A stretch of 45,803 bases of DNA from Yinghuangia seranimata. Its GTDB lineage: Bacteria; Actinomycetota; Actinomycetes; Streptomycetales; Streptomycetaceae. The DNA lies in NCBI RefSeq assembly GCF_029953285.1, contig NZ_JASAOI010000043.1, positions 1 to 45,803 of the forward strand, read 5' to 3'. A program made the position numbers and the translations under genes. Under the pieces are notes generated by a model. That model did not search any database, was not told the origin of the DNA, and was given only the letters and a program-made list of their open reading frames with translations. Each line of letters starts with the position of its first letter. The first letter of the stretch is position 1. Of this stretch, positions 22,148 to 31,518 are shown piece after piece.

Positions 22148-24139
22148 ATGTCTGACGTGCCCCGGCCGCCGGCCGTCCCGGAGATCCTCTGGCAGCCCTC
22201 GGACGAGCGCGTGCGCGCCGCGCGCGTCACCGCGTTCGCGGACTACGTCGCCACCCGCCACGGCCTCGCGCCGTTCGCCGACTACGCCGCGCTGTGGGCG
22301 TGGTCCGTCGCCGAACCGGAACGCTTCTGGTCGGACGTCTGCGACTACTTCGACGTCGCCTTCAGCACGCCGCCCACCGCCGTCCTCCCCGACCCCGCGA
22401 TGCCCGGCGCCCGCTGGTTCCCCGGCGGCCGGCTCAACTACGCCGAGCACGCGCTGCGCCGCGCCGACACCCACCCGGACGAGGCCGCGATCGTCCACCT
22501 GGACGAGGCCCTCGAACCGCGCACCGTCACCTGGGGCGAGCTCGAACGCGCCGTCGCCGCGGTCGCCCACCACCTCGACGCGCTCGGGGTGCGCCGCGGC
22601 GACCGCGTCGCCGGCTACCTGCCCAACATCCCCGAGGCCGTCGTCGCCCTGCTCGCGTGCGCGAGCGTCGGCGCCGTCTGGTCCTCCTGCGCGCCCGACT
22701 TCGGGGCCCGCAGCGCCCTCGACCGCCTCCAGCAGATCGAGCCCGTCGTCCTCGTCGCCGTCGACGGCTACCGCTACGGCGGCAAGGAGATCGACCGCCG
22801 CGCCGAGGTCGCCGAGCTCACCCGCGAACTGCCCACACTCCGGCACACCGTGCACATCCCGCTGCTCGGCACCGACGCCCCCGAGGGCGCGCTGCTGTGG
22901 GACGACCTCGCCAAGGGCGACCACGCCCCCGCCTTCGCCCAGGTTTCCTTCGACCACCCGCTGTGGATCCTGTACTCCAGCGGCACCACCGGCCTGCCCA
23001 AGGCGATCGTCCAGGGCCACGGCGGCATCCTCGTCGAGCACCTCAAGCACAACGCCCTGCACCTCGACCTCGGCCCCGGCGACCGCTTCTTCTGGTACAC
23101 CTCCACCGGCTGGATGATGTGGAACCTGCTGGTCGGCGGCCTGCTCGTCGGCGCCACCGTCGTGCTCTACGACGGCAGCCCCGGGTACCCGAGCCCCGAC
23201 GCGCAGTGGACCGTCGCCGAACGCAGCGGCGCCACCGTCTTCGGCACCTCCGCCGCCTACGTCATGGCCTGCGGCAAGCGCGGCCTGCGCCCCCGCGACA
23301 CCCACGACCTGTCCCGCGTGCGCGCGGTCGGCACCACCGGCTCACCGCTGCCGCCCGACGGCTTCCGCTGGGTGTACGACGCGGCGGTCCCGGACGTCTG
23401 GCTCGCCTCCGTCAGCGGCGGCACCGACGTGTGCAGCGCCTTCGTCGGCGGCGTCCCGACCCTGCCCGTCCACCTCGGCGAGCTCCAGGCCCGGCTGCTG
23501 GGCTGCGCCGTCGAGGCCTGGGACGAGGCCGGCCACCCGGTCGTCGACGAGGTCGGCGAACTCGTCATCACCGCGCCCATGCCGTCCATGCCCACGCGGT
23601 TCTGGAACGACCCCGACGACGCCCGCTACCGGGCCTCGTACTTCGACACCTATCCCGGCGTGTGGCGGCACGGCGACTGGATCACGCTCACCTCGCGCGG
23701 CACCGTCGTCGTCCACGGCCGCTCCGACTCCACCCTCAACCGGCAGGGCGTCCGCATGGGCTCCGCCGACATCTACGAGGCCGTCGAGCGCATCCCCGAG
23801 ATCGCCGAGTCCCTCGTGGTCGGCATCGAGCAGGAGGACGGCGGCTACTGGATGCCGCTGTTCGTCGTCCCCGCACCCGGCGTCGAGCTCGACGACGCGC
23901 TGCGCGACCGCATCAACGACGCCATCCGCACCCAGGTCTCGCCCCGGCACGTCCCCGACGAGATCATCGCGGCCCCCGGCGTCCCGCACACCCTCACCGG
24001 CAAGCGCATCGAGATCCCCGTCAAGAAGCTCCTCCAGGGCCGGGCCCTCGACGAGGCGGTCAACCCCGGGTCCGTCGACGATGTGGAGATCCTGCGCTTT
24101 TACGCCCGGGTCGGGGCCGAGCGTATGAAGAGAAGTTAA
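22148..24139 (+). CDS. Acetoacetate--CoA ligase (acetoacetyl-CoA synthetase)
   Basis: 663 residues, the normal length for this ANL-superfamily enzyme (about 650). It begins with the family-typical PEILWQPSDERVRAARVTAF and ARWFPGGRLNYAEHALR segments. The AMP-binding P-loop YSSGTTGLPKAIVQGHGG lies near residue 277, SGGTDVCSAFVGG near 420, the hinge-adjacent GVWRHGDWITLTSRGTVVVHGRSDSTLNRQGVRMGSADIYEAVE near 505-550, and the catalytic Lys in LTGKRIEIPVKKLLQG near 622. It activates acetoacetate to acetoacetyl-CoA with ATP in the cytoplasm, feeding ketone bodies or breakdown products into central metabolism, in keeping with the neighbouring lipid-type genes. ATG 22148 is chosen because conserved sequence begins there and a palindromic operator sits just upstream. 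Confidence 0.92.
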   Translation: MSDVPRPPAVPEILWQPSDERVRAARVTAFADYVATRHGLAPFADYAALWAWSVAEPERFWSDVCDYFDVAFSTPPTAVLPDPAMPGARWFPGGRLNYAEHALRRADTHPDEAAIVHLDEALEPRTVTWGELERAVAAVAHHLDALGVRRGDRVAGYLPNIPEAVVALLACASVGAVWSSCAPDFGARSALDRLQQIEPVVLVAVDGYRYGGKEIDRRAEVAELTRELPTLRHTVHIPLLGTDAPEGALLWDDLAKGDHAPAFAQVSFDHPLWILYSSGTTGLPKAIVQGHGGILVEHLKHNALHLDLGPGDRFFWYTSTGWMMWNLLVGGLLVGATVVLYDGSPGYPSPDAQWTVAERSGATVFGTSAAYVMACGKRGLRPRDTHDLSRVRAVGTTGSPLPPDGFRWVYDAAVPDVWLASVSGGTDVCSAFVGGVPTLPVHLGELQARLLGCAVEAWDEAGHPVVDEVGELVITAPMPSMPTRFWNDPDDARYRASYFDTYPGVWRHGDWITLTSRGTVVVHGRSDSTLNRQGVRMGSADIYEAVERIPEIAESLVVGIEQEDGGYWMPLFVVPAPGVELDDALRDRINDAIRTQVSPRHVPDEIIAAPGVPHTLTGKRIEIPVKKLLQGRALDEAVNPGSVDDVEILRFYARVGAERMKRS

Positions 24140-24152
24140 CCGGCTTGTGACC

Positions 24153-24175
24153 CTCCGGACCGGGGTTTCCCGGAG
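24153..24175 (+). terminator. Weak GC hairpin after acetoacetyl-CoA synthetase
   Basis: CTCCGG (24153-24158) pairs with CCGGAG (24170-24175), and an alternative inner pairing CGGG/CCCG is possible. It begins 14 nt after the stop codon at 24139. It lacks a U-tract; assignment as a terminator is tentative. Confidence 0.3.
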
Positions 24176-24262
24176 TGCGTCGGACCGGGCGTGGGGCCTG
24201 CCGATATCCTGACCGGCGGCCGTACCTCCGGCCCTTCCGTGTCACAGGAGTCTCCAACACCC

Positions 24263-25696
24263 ATGTCCTTCCACCGCGTGCTTGTCACGTCCTGCCGCGA
24301 GCTCCTCACCCTCGCGCTCCGGACCCCGTACAACGCGGAGAAGGACAAGGACGCACCGCGTAGCCGCCGGTTCCTCGTCGTCGCCGTCGCGGCGGCGCTG
24401 CTGACCCTCGGCGTGTGGATCTGGTGGTCGATCGCGCAGCACCGGGTCTTCTGGAACATGATCGACCTGAACGTCTACTACGACGCCGCGCACAAGGAGC
24501 ACCTCAACGGCGAGGACGTCCTCTACGAAGCGAACTTCGGGGGCAAGTTCGGAAGTGCGGACGGACTCCCCTTCATCTACCCGCCGTTCTCCGCACTGGT
24601 CTTCATCAAGCTGCTCCCGCTCGGCTTCGGCGGCCTCAAGTGGCTCATGACGATCACCAGCTTCGCGTCCGTGCTCGCGGTCAGCTGGGCGTCCTGGGGC
24701 ATGCTCGGCTACCGCAAGAGCGCGGGCCGGCTCGGCATGGCGCTGCTCACGTTCGCCGCCGTCGTGTGGCTCGAACCGGTGTCCTGGACGCTCATCTGGG
24801 GCCAGGTCAACCTCGTGCTCCTCGCGGTCATCATGCTCGACCTCGCGCAGCCAGACTCCCGCTGGTGGAAGGGCATCGGCATCGGTATGGCCGCCGGCTT
24901 CAAGCTCACCCCGGCGATCTTCATCGTCTACCTGGTGATGACCCGTCGCTTCCGCACGGCCGCCGCCGCCGTCGTCGGCTTCGCCGCCACCGCGCTGCTC
25001 GGACTCGCCCTGCTTCCCCACGCGTCGACGAAGTACTGGACCCACATCGGCGAGATCAGCGGCCGGGTCAACTCCACGCTCAGCGTCGGAACGCTCAACA
25101 ACCAGTCGCTCAAGGGCATGCTGACCCGCTGGCTGCACAACGACACCGCGGTGTCCGTCGTGTGGCTGGTGCTGGTCGCCGCGATCGTCGTGATCGCCAT
25201 GGTCGCCGCCGCGAAGGCCTCGCTCGCGGGACGCGAACTGCTCGGCGTCGTGATCGTCGGCACGCTGAGCCTGATCGTGTCGCCCATCGCCTGGTCGCAC
25301 CACTGGGTGTGGGTGATCCCGGCGTTCATCCTGCTCGTGGACGCCGCGCTCCGGCACCGCACCCGGCTGTGGTGGTGGGCCACCGCCGCGTTCTTCGTCT
25401 TCTACGCCTCGTGGCCGATGAAGATCAACCAGCAGGGCCACTGGGACGACCGCTGGGCGCTGCAGCCGTTCGGCCTGATGTGGCTCGTCCCGCGCGACGG
25501 CAACCGCGAGCGGCGCTGGAACGTGTGGCAGTTCTTCGTCGGCAACAGTTATGTGCTCGCCGGCATCGCGCTGCTGCTTGTCGTGTCCTGGTGGGTCCTG
25601 CGCAACCTCAGCGCCGCCACCGCCGCGGTTCCCGAGGTCTCCGAGGCCGCCGACGGGCGCCTTCCCGAACCCGCCAGCGTCGCCCCTACGGGGTAG
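24263..25696 (+). CDS. GT87-family (GT-C) polyprenol-linked mannosyltransferase, copy 1
   Basis: 477 residues with about 10 to 11 transmembrane helices. After a cytoplasmic N-terminus and first helix (about 35-55) comes the GT-C signature region MIDLNVYYDAAHKEHLNGEDVLYE with catalytic-type Asp (DLNVYYDA, about 70-76), then LPFIYPPFSALVF, and membrane segments with IWGQVNLVLLAVIMLDL and GFKLTPAIFIVYL. SPIAWSHHWVWVIPAF is a conserved membrane motif. GT87 enzymes include mycobacterial alpha-1,2-mannosyltransferases (PimE-like) that use polyprenyl-phosphate mannose outside the membrane to build lipomannan-type glycans. It is followed 47 bp later by a clear paralogue. AGGAG (24246-24250) precedes the ATG by 12 nt. 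Exact acceptor unknown. Confidence 0.85.
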   Translation: MSFHRVLVTSCRELLTLALRTPYNAEKDKDAPRSRRFLVVAVAAALLTLGVWIWWSIAQHRVFWNMIDLNVYYDAAHKEHLNGEDVLYEANFGGKFGSADGLPFIYPPFSALVFIKLLPLGFGGLKWLMTITSFASVLAVSWASWGMLGYRKSAGRLGMALLTFAAVVWLEPVSWTLIWGQVNLVLLAVIMLDLAQPDSRWWKGIGIGMAAGFKLTPAIFIVYLVMTRRFRTAAAAVVGFAATALLGLALLPHASTKYWTHIGEISGRVNSTLSVGTLNNQSLKGMLTRWLHNDTAVSVVWLVLVAAIVVIAMVAAAKASLAGRELLGVVIVGTLSLIVSPIAWSHHWVWVIPAFILLVDAALRHRTRLWWWATAAFFVFYASWPMKINQQGHWDDRWALQPFGLMWLVPRDGNRERRWNVWQFFVGNSYVLAGIALLLVVSWWVLRNLSAATAAVPEVSEAADGRLPEPASVAPTG

Positions 25697-25743
25697 TCGC
25701 TCGTACGGGTTAAGCGCATGGCGGGCCCGGCCCGCCCGGCGCC

Positions 25744-27078
25744 ATGATGCGTCGCATGTCCCTCTCGGCGCGGATCTGGCTCCCTGTCGGCGTGCTCATC
25801 GCGGGCATCGCCGGAGCGGCCTGGGTGTGGACCGTGCGCCACCACCCCGACCTGCTGTGGCGCCTCCTCGACCTCCAGGTCTACGACGACGCCGCGGCGT
25901 CCCTGTCCCGCGCCCAGCACCGGCTCTACACGCACCGCTTCGGCGACGCCGGGCTGCCGTTCATCTACCCGCCGTTCGCCGCGCTCGTCTTCTACAAGCT
26001 GCCGCTCGGCTTCGCCGCCCTCAAACTGCTGGTCACCGGGCTCACCCTCGGCGGGCTGGCCGCCGTCGTGTGGGTGTCCTGGGGGATGCTCGGCCACCGG
26101 CGCGACGCCGGGCGCGTCGGGGCCACACTCGCCGTCACCGGGGCCGCCCTGTGGCTCGAACCGGTCCAGCAGACGCTCGCCTTCGGCCAGGTCAACGTGA
26201 TCCTGATGGCCGCCGTCGTGCTCGACCTCGCCCAGCCCGACCGGCGCCCGTGGAAGGGCGCCGGCGTCGGACTCGCCACCGGCTTCAAGCTGACCCCCGC
26301 GATCTTCATCGCCTACCTGCTGGTCACCCGCCGGTTCCGCGCCGCCGCGGTGGCCACCGGCACCTTCCTCGCCACCGTCGCGGCCGGCTGGGCGCTGATC
26401 CCGGGCGCGTCCCGCACCTACTGGTTCGGCGCGATCGACGTCGGCGACAACGTCGGCCAGGACTTCATCTCCAACCAGTCGTTCAACGGCATGCTGCGCC
26501 GTCTGCTCGGCAGCGGCCCCGCCGAGCAGGCTCTGTGGCTGCTGCTCGCCGGGGCGACGGCCGTCGTGGGCCTCGCCGCCGCCGCGCTGCTGTCCCGCCG
26601 CGGCCGCGAGCTGGCCGGCGTCGTCACCTGCGGCGTCACCGGGCTCCTGGTCTCGCCGATCTCCTGGACCCACCACTGGGTGTGGGCCGCGCCGCTCCTG
26701 GTGCTGCTCACCCACACGGCGCTGGTACGCGGCGCGCGGGCCGCGGGACCGGCCCGGCGGGCCCTGTGGGCGGCCCTTCCGGTCGGCCTCGTCCTCCTCG
26801 CCTTCGCGTGGCCCATGGCCCGGCCCGGCACCGCCGCGCTCACCCCGCAGGGGCTGCTGTGGCGGCTGCCGTACGAGCAGGGCCGCGAGCACCGGTGGAC
26901 CGCCCTCCAGACCCTGCTCGGGAACGGCTACCTGCTGGCCGGCGCCGCGCTCGTCGCCACCGCCGCCGGGCTCGCCGCGCGCGCCGCACCGCGCACCTCC
27001 GAGGGGGATGCGGTGGCCGCCCGGCCCCGCACCGATACGGTGGGAGCGTCCGTAAACGGCGGCGGGAGCCCGCCCTGA
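25744..27078 (+). CDS. GT87-family mannosyltransferase, copy 2 (tandem paralogue)
   Basis: 444 residues, clearly homologous to the preceding gene: DLQVYDDAAASLSRAQHRLYTHRF, LPFIYPPFAALVFYKLPLGF, LAFGQVNVILMAAVVLDLAQP, TGFKLTPAIFIAYLLVTRRF, SNQSFNGMLRRLL and SPISWTHHWVWAAPLLVLL align with the same motifs in order. About ten transmembrane helices; the C-terminal tail after about residue 425 is hydrophilic and ends GGGSPP. The pair probably arose by tandem duplication and now modifies different positions of a membrane glycan. Several ATGs (25744, 25747, 25759) could serve as the start and none has a strong ribosome site. It precedes the CDP-alcohol phosphatidyltransferase by 23 bp, suggesting cotranscription with envelope-lipid synthesis. 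Confidence 0.85.
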   Translation: MMRRMSLSARIWLPVGVLIAGIAGAAWVWTVRHHPDLLWRLLDLQVYDDAAASLSRAQHRLYTHRFGDAGLPFIYPPFAALVFYKLPLGFAALKLLVTGLTLGGLAAVVWVSWGMLGHRRDAGRVGATLAVTGAALWLEPVQQTLAFGQVNVILMAAVVLDLAQPDRRPWKGAGVGLATGFKLTPAIFIAYLLVTRRFRAAAVATGTFLATVAAGWALIPGASRTYWFGAIDVGDNVGQDFISNQSFNGMLRRLLGSGPAEQALWLLLAGATAVVGLAAAALLSRRGRELAGVVTCGVTGLLVSPISWTHHWVWAAPLLVLLTHTALVRGARAAGPARRALWAALPVGLVLLAFAWPMARPGTAALTPQGLLWRLPYEQGREHRWTALQTLLGNGYLLAGAALVATAAGLAARAAPRTSEGDAVAARPRTDTVGASVNGGGSPP

Positions 27079-27101
27079 GCTGGAGTAACCGGGAGTAGCG
27101 A

Positions 27102-27761
27102 GTGGTCGAGGCGCCCGCGCCCAACGCATCCGGCGGGTCGCAACCCCCGTCCGGCACCACGGTCACCACCGACCGGGTCTTCACGATCCCGAACCTGCTC
27201 AGCTTCGGGCGGCTGCTCGGCGTGCCGGTCTTCCTGTGGCTGATCCTGTGGCCGCGCTTCGGCGGGCCCAAGCACGACGTCATCGCGCTGGTCATCCTCA
27301 TGGTGTCCGGCTTCACCGACTGGCTCGACGGCAAGCTGGCCCGCAAGTGGAACCAGGTCAGCCGGGTCGGCCAGATCCTCGACCCCGCCGCCGACCGGCT
27401 CTACATCCTGTCCACCCTGGTCGGCCTCACCGCGCGGGACATCCTGCCGCTGTGGGTCACCGGCCTGCTGGTCGCCCGCGAGCTGTTCATCGCCGCGCTG
27501 TTCCCGTACCTGCGGGCGTACGGCTACGGCCTCCTGCCGGTCAGCTTCGTCGGCAAGGCGGCCACGTTCAACCTCATGTACGCCTTCCCGCTCCTGCTGC
27601 TGAGCGACAGCACGGGACGTGTCGCAACTCTCGCGGCGATCTTCGGCTGGGCGTTCGCGTGGTGGGGTATCGCCCTGTACTGGTGGGCAGGAGTCCTGTA
27701 CGCGGTGCAAGCCAGACGCCTGGTGGCCGCGGTGAAACAGGCCGGGACCGGGTACGCGTAG
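27102..27761 (+). CDS. CDP-alcohol phosphatidyltransferase (PgsA-like)
   Basis: 219 residues with the full catalytic signature of the family: D76-G-x2-A80-R81-x8-G90-x3-D94-x3-D98 ([20 protein letters not shown], then PAAD). About six membrane helices surround it. The enzyme transfers a phosphatidyl group from CDP-diacylglycerol to an alcohol such as glycerol-3-phosphate. Conserved position near the DUF881/Sbp/gcvH/garA genes corresponds to mycobacterial pgsA2, whose exact acceptor is less certain than that of pgsA3. A Pro/Ser-rich 25-residue N-terminus precedes the first helix. GTG start with GGGAG about 8 nt upstream. Downstream, a sugar-nucleotide-type gene follows after 91 bp. Confidence 0.88.
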   Translation: MVEAPAPNASGGSQPPSGTTVTTDRVFTIPNLLSFGRLLGVPVFLWLILWPRFGGPKHDVIALVILMVSGFTDWLDGKLARKWNQVSRVGQILDPAADRLYILSTLVGLTARDILPLWVTGLLVARELFIAALFPYLRAYGYGLLPVSFVGKAATFNLMYAFPLLLLSDSTGRVATLAAIFGWAFAWWGIALYWWAGVLYAVQARRLVAAVKQAGTGYA

Positions 27762-27852
27762 CACGGCTCCCGCGCCTGCCGGCCCGCGCCGGCCCCCTCG
27801 CTCAAGGAGGCCGCACCGCGCGGGCAACGAAGCGATAGGAGGACGTGACTCG

Positions 27853-30348
27853 ATGAAGGCCGTCGTCATGGCCGGTGGTGAGGGAACCCGGCTGCGCCCG
27901 ATGACCTCCAGCATGCCCAAGCCGCTCCTGCCGGTGGTCAACCGGCCGATCATGGAGCACGTGCTCAGGCTGCTGAAGCGCCACGGGTTCTCCGAGACCG
28001 TCGTCACCGTCCAGTTCCTCGCCTCGCTCGTCCGGAACTACTTCGGCGACGGCGAAGAGCTCGGCATGAGCCTGACGTACGCCAACGAGGAGACCCCGCT
28101 CGGAACCGCGGGAAGCGTCAAGAACGCCGAGGAGGCGCTGCGGGACGACACCTTCCTCGTCATCTCCGGCGACGCGCTCACCGACTTCGACCTCACCGAG
28201 CTCGTCGAGTACCACCGCGCCAAGGGCGCCATGGTCACCGTGTGCCTCACACGCGTGCCCGACCCCGTCGAGTTCGGCATCACGATCATCGACGAGGAGG
28301 GCCGCGTCGACCGCTTCCTCGAGAAGCCGACCTGGGGCCAGGTCTTCTCCGACACCGTCAACACCGGCATCTACGTCATGGAGCCGGAGGTCTTCGACTA
28401 CGTCGCCCCCGGCGTCAGCGTCGACTGGTCCGGCGACGTCTTCCCCAAGCTCCTCGAAGAGGGCAAGCCGATCTACGGCTACGTCGCCGAGGGCTACTGG
28501 GAGGACGTGGGCACCCACGAGTCCTACGTCAAGGCGCAGGCCGACGTCCTCGACGGCAAGGTCGACGTCGACATCGACGGCTTCGAGCTCGCGCCCGGCG
28601 TGTGGGTCGCCGAAGGCGCCGAGGTCGACCGCGAGGCCGTCCTCAAGGGCCCGCTCTACATCGGCGACTACGCCAAGGTCGAGGGCGGCGTCGAGATCCG
28701 CGAGCACACCGTCCTCGGCAGCAACGTCGTCGTCAAGCGCGGCGCGTTCCTGCACAAGGCCGTCGTCCACGACAACGTGTACGTCGGCCCGCAGACCAAC
28801 CTGCGCGGCTGTGTCGTCGGCAAGAACACCGACGTCATGCGCGCCGCCCGCATCGACGAGGGCGCGGTCATCGGCGACGAGTGCCTCATCGAGGAGGAGT
28901 CGCTGGTCGCGGCGGGCGTGCGCGTCTACCCGTTCAAGACCATCGAGGCCGGCGCCGTCGTCAACACCTCGGTCATCTGGGAGTCGCGCGGGCAGAAGAA
29001 CCTGTTCGGGCCGCGCGGCGTGTCCGGCATCCTCAACGTCGAGATCACCCCCGAACTCGCCGTCCGCCTCGCCGGCGCCTACGCGACCACGCTGAAGAAG
29101 GGCGCCACCGTCACCACGGCGCGCGACCACTCGCGTGGCGCGCGTGCGCTGAAGCGCGCGGTGATCTCCGCGCTCCAGGCCAGCGCGATCAACGTGCGCG
29201 ACCTGGAGAACGTGCCCATGCCGGTCGCCCGCACCGAGACCGCGCGCGGATCGGCGGGCGGCATCATGATCCGCACCACGCCGGGCGTCCCGGACTCCGT
29301 CGACATCATGTTCTTCGACGAACGCGGCGCCGACCTGTCCCAGGCCGCGCAGCGCAAGCTCGACCGTGTCTTCGGACGCCAGGAGTACCGCCGCGCGTTC
29401 CCCGGCGAGATCGGCGAACTCACCTTCCCGGCACGGCCCTTCGACAGCTACTCCGGCACGCTGCTCAAGACCGTCGACATCTCCGGCGTCTACGACTCCG
29501 GGCTCAAGGTCGTCGTCGACGCGGCGCACGGCAACGCGTCGCTGCTGCTGCCCAGCGTGCTCGGCCGGCTCGGCATCGACACGCTGTCCGTCAACACCGG
29601 ACTCGACGACGCCCGCCCCACCGAGACCGCCGAGGACCGCGCCGCCGGCCTGATCAGGCTCGGCGAGATGGTGTCCTCCGCGCGCGCGGCCTTCGGCGTC
29701 CGCTTCGACCCCGTCGGCGAACGCATGTCGCTCGTCGACGAACGCGGCCGCATCATCGACGACCACCGTGCGCTGCTGGTGTTCCTCGACCTGGTCGCCG
29801 CCGAACGACGCGGCGGGCGCATCGCGTTGCCGGTCACCACGACGCGCATCGCCGAACAGGTCGCCGCGTACCACGGGGTCCAGGTGCGGTGGACCACCAC
29901 GTCGCCCGACGACCTCGCGCGCGTCGCCGCGCAGGACGGCACCGTGTTCGGCGGCGACGGCCGCGGCGGCTTCGTGGTCCCGGAGTTCAGCACCGTCTTC
30001 GACGGCACCGCCGCGTTCGTGAGGCTCATCGGCCTCGTCGCCCGCACTCAGTTGACGCTCAGTCAGATCGACGCGCGCATCCCGCGTGCGCACGTGATGC
30101 GCCGCGACGTCCCGACGCCGTGGGCCGCCAAGGGCATGGTCATGCGTTCCGTCGTCGAAGCGGCGGGGGAGCGCGGCATCGACACCACCGACGGCGTCCG
30201 CGTCGTCGAGTCCGACGGCCGCTGGGTACTCGTGCTCCCCGACGTCGCCGAAGCCGTCACCCACCTGTGGGCCGAAGGCCCCGACGACGACGCGGCACGC
30301 GAACTCCTCGACGAATGGGCCGCGGTGGTCGAGCGCGCGGGAGACTGA
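27853..30348 (+). CDS. Sugar-1-phosphate nucleotidyltransferase fused to a degenerate phosphohexomutase
   Basis: 831 residues. Residues 1-235 form a nucleotidyltransferase with [11 protein letters not shown] (8-18), [11 protein letters not shown] (23-33), SGDALTDFD and [12 protein letters not shown]. Residues 250-370 show left-handed beta-helix hexapeptide repeats. Residues 390-831 follow the alpha-D-phosphohexomutase layout, but its three active loops are eroded: the phosphoserine loop TASHNP reads RTTPGV (474-479), the metal loop DGDGDR reads DPVGER (619-624), and the sugar loop GE(M/Q)SGH reads GDGRGG (701-706). The family is annotated as mannose-1-phosphate guanylyltransferase in Streptomyces, so it probably makes GDP-mannose or a related nucleotide sugar feeding the GT87 mannosyltransferases just upstream. 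The mutase part is likely structural or regulatory. A strong AGGAGG (27837-27842) precedes the ATG. Confidence 0.88.
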   Translation: MKAVVMAGGEGTRLRPMTSSMPKPLLPVVNRPIMEHVLRLLKRHGFSETVVTVQFLASLVRNYFGDGEELGMSLTYANEETPLGTAGSVKNAEEALRDDTFLVISGDALTDFDLTELVEYHRAKGAMVTVCLTRVPDPVEFGITIIDEEGRVDRFLEKPTWGQVFSDTVNTGIYVMEPEVFDYVAPGVSVDWSGDVFPKLLEEGKPIYGYVAEGYWEDVGTHESYVKAQADVLDGKVDVDIDGFELAPGVWVAEGAEVDREAVLKGPLYIGDYAKVEGGVEIREHTVLGSNVVVKRGAFLHKAVVHDNVYVGPQTNLRGCVVGKNTDVMRAARIDEGAVIGDECLIEEESLVAAGVRVYPFKTIEAGAVVNTSVIWESRGQKNLFGPRGVSGILNVEITPELAVRLAGAYATTLKKGATVTTARDHSRGARALKRAVISALQASAINVRDLENVPMPVARTETARGSAGGIMIRTTPGVPDSVDIMFFDERGADLSQAAQRKLDRVFGRQEYRRAFPGEIGELTFPARPFDSYSGTLLKTVDISGVYDSGLKVVVDAAHGNASLLLPSVLGRLGIDTLSVNTGLDDARPTETAEDRAAGLIRLGEMVSSARAAFGVRFDPVGERMSLVDERGRIIDDHRALLVFLDLVAAERRGGRIALPVTTTRIAEQVAAYHGVQVRWTTTSPDDLARVAAQDGTVFGGDGRGGFVVPEFSTVFDGTAAFVRLIGLVARTQLTLSQIDARIPRAHVMRRDVPTPWAAKGMVMRSVVEAAGERGIDTTDGVRVVESDGRWVLVLPDVAEAVTHLWAEGPDDDAARELLDEWAAVVERAGD

Positions 30349-30387
30349 CCGGGCCCTCGAGGCGGCGACCAGGGCCGACATGGAACG

Positions 30388-31518
30388 ATGGCCCCCATGA
30401 CGCCGAGATCGACGCCCGAGGACGCCCGCTACCGGCGTCCCGACGCCTCGATGTCGCTGCTGATCAACATCATGGATCACAGCCTCGACGAGGGGTACGC
30501 CGAGGCCACCGCCCGCCGCGCCGTCCGCGGCGAAGGCGGCGCCCTCAGCAAGGCGCCCGCCGCCAAGCTCCTGGTCGCGCTCGGCGTGGGCCTGATCGCG
30601 ATCGTGGTCACCATGGCCGCGATCCAGGTCCGCGCCGCGGCACCCCAGGCGGAGAAGGAGCGCCAGGACCTCATCAACCGCATCCACACCCGCGAGGACG
30701 CGGCGGACAAGCTCCAGGACGACGTCAGCGCCCTGCGCGACCGCGTCGACGGGCTCCAGGACCGCAACCTCACCCCCGAGGCCGTCAAACGCGTCGAACT
30801 CCTCGCCATGGTCACCGGCGCCGACCCCGTCGAAGGCCCCGGCCTCAAGGTCGTCGTCGACGACGCGCCGCAGTCCACCGACCAGGACGGCGCCAACAAG
30901 GACCCGCGCGCCGCCGAATCGCTCGCCAACGGCCGCGTCCTCGACCGCGACCTGCAACGCGTGGTCAACGGGCTGTGGGAGGCCGGCGCCGAAGCCATGG
31001 GGATCAACGGGCAGCGCCTGACCGCGCTTTCGGCGATCCGCGCGGCCGGCGCGTCCATCCTCGTCGACAACCGGCCGCTGTCCCCGCCGTACACCGTCCT
31101 CGCGATCGGCAACGGCAAGAAGATGCAGGTCGCCTTCCAGGACGGCAAGGACGGCCGCTACCTGCACGCGCTCAGCGAGCGGTACGGCATCCGCGCCACC
31201 ATCGGCACGCAGAAGACCATCAAGTTGCCCGCGGCCATCGGTTTGACACTCCACGTCGCCCAACCGGAAGGCGCGGCACCGCCGCCGAGCACCACACCCA
31301 CACCCCAGCCGGCGCCCGCCCCGAGCGGGACGCCGACTACCGGTACGGTGTCCCCCACCCCCACGCCGGGGGCCACCGGCGGCAAGACCCCCACGGGCAC
31401 CGCCACACCGCGTACGCCCACCCCGTCCAAGACCGGGAAACCCACCGGCAGCGGACGCCCGTCGAACAACGCGGCGGCACGGACGACCGTGCCGGCGCCG
31501 GAGGAAGGACAAGCGTGA
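30388..31518 (+). CDS. DUF881 family membrane protein, first copy
   Basis: 376 residues. A cytoplasmic N-terminus (about 1-55) is followed by one transmembrane helix (LLVALGVGLIAIVVTMAAIQV, about 60-82), a short coiled coil (about 85-130, EKERQDLINRIHTREDAADK...), and the DUF881 domain (about 140-290, with GPGLKVVVDDAP, VNGLWEAGAEAMGINGQRL, ILVDNRPLSPPYTVLAIGN). A Pro/Thr-rich outer tail (about 290-376) looks like a cell-wall spanning linker. Function is unknown, but the DUF881-Sbp-DUF881 trio is conserved in actinobacteria near cell-division and envelope genes. The start is either ATG 30388 or ATG 30397; neither has a strong ribosome site. The stop overlaps the Sbp start (GTGA). Confidence 0.85.
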   Translation: MAPMTPRSTPEDARYRRPDASMSLLINIMDHSLDEGYAEATARRAVRGEGGALSKAPAAKLLVALGVGLIAIVVTMAAIQVRAAAPQAEKERQDLINRIHTREDAADKLQDDVSALRDRVDGLQDRNLTPEAVKRVELLAMVTGADPVEGPGLKVVVDDAPQSTDQDGANKDPRAAESLANGRVLDRDLQRVVNGLWEAGAEAMGINGQRLTALSAIRAAGASILVDNRPLSPPYTVLAIGNGKKMQVAFQDGKDGRYLHALSERYGIRATIGTQKTIKLPAAIGLTLHVAQPEGAAPPPSTTPTPQPAPAPSGTPTTGTVSPTPTPGATGGKTPTGTATPRTPTPSKTGKPTGSGRPSNNAAARTTVPAPEEGQA

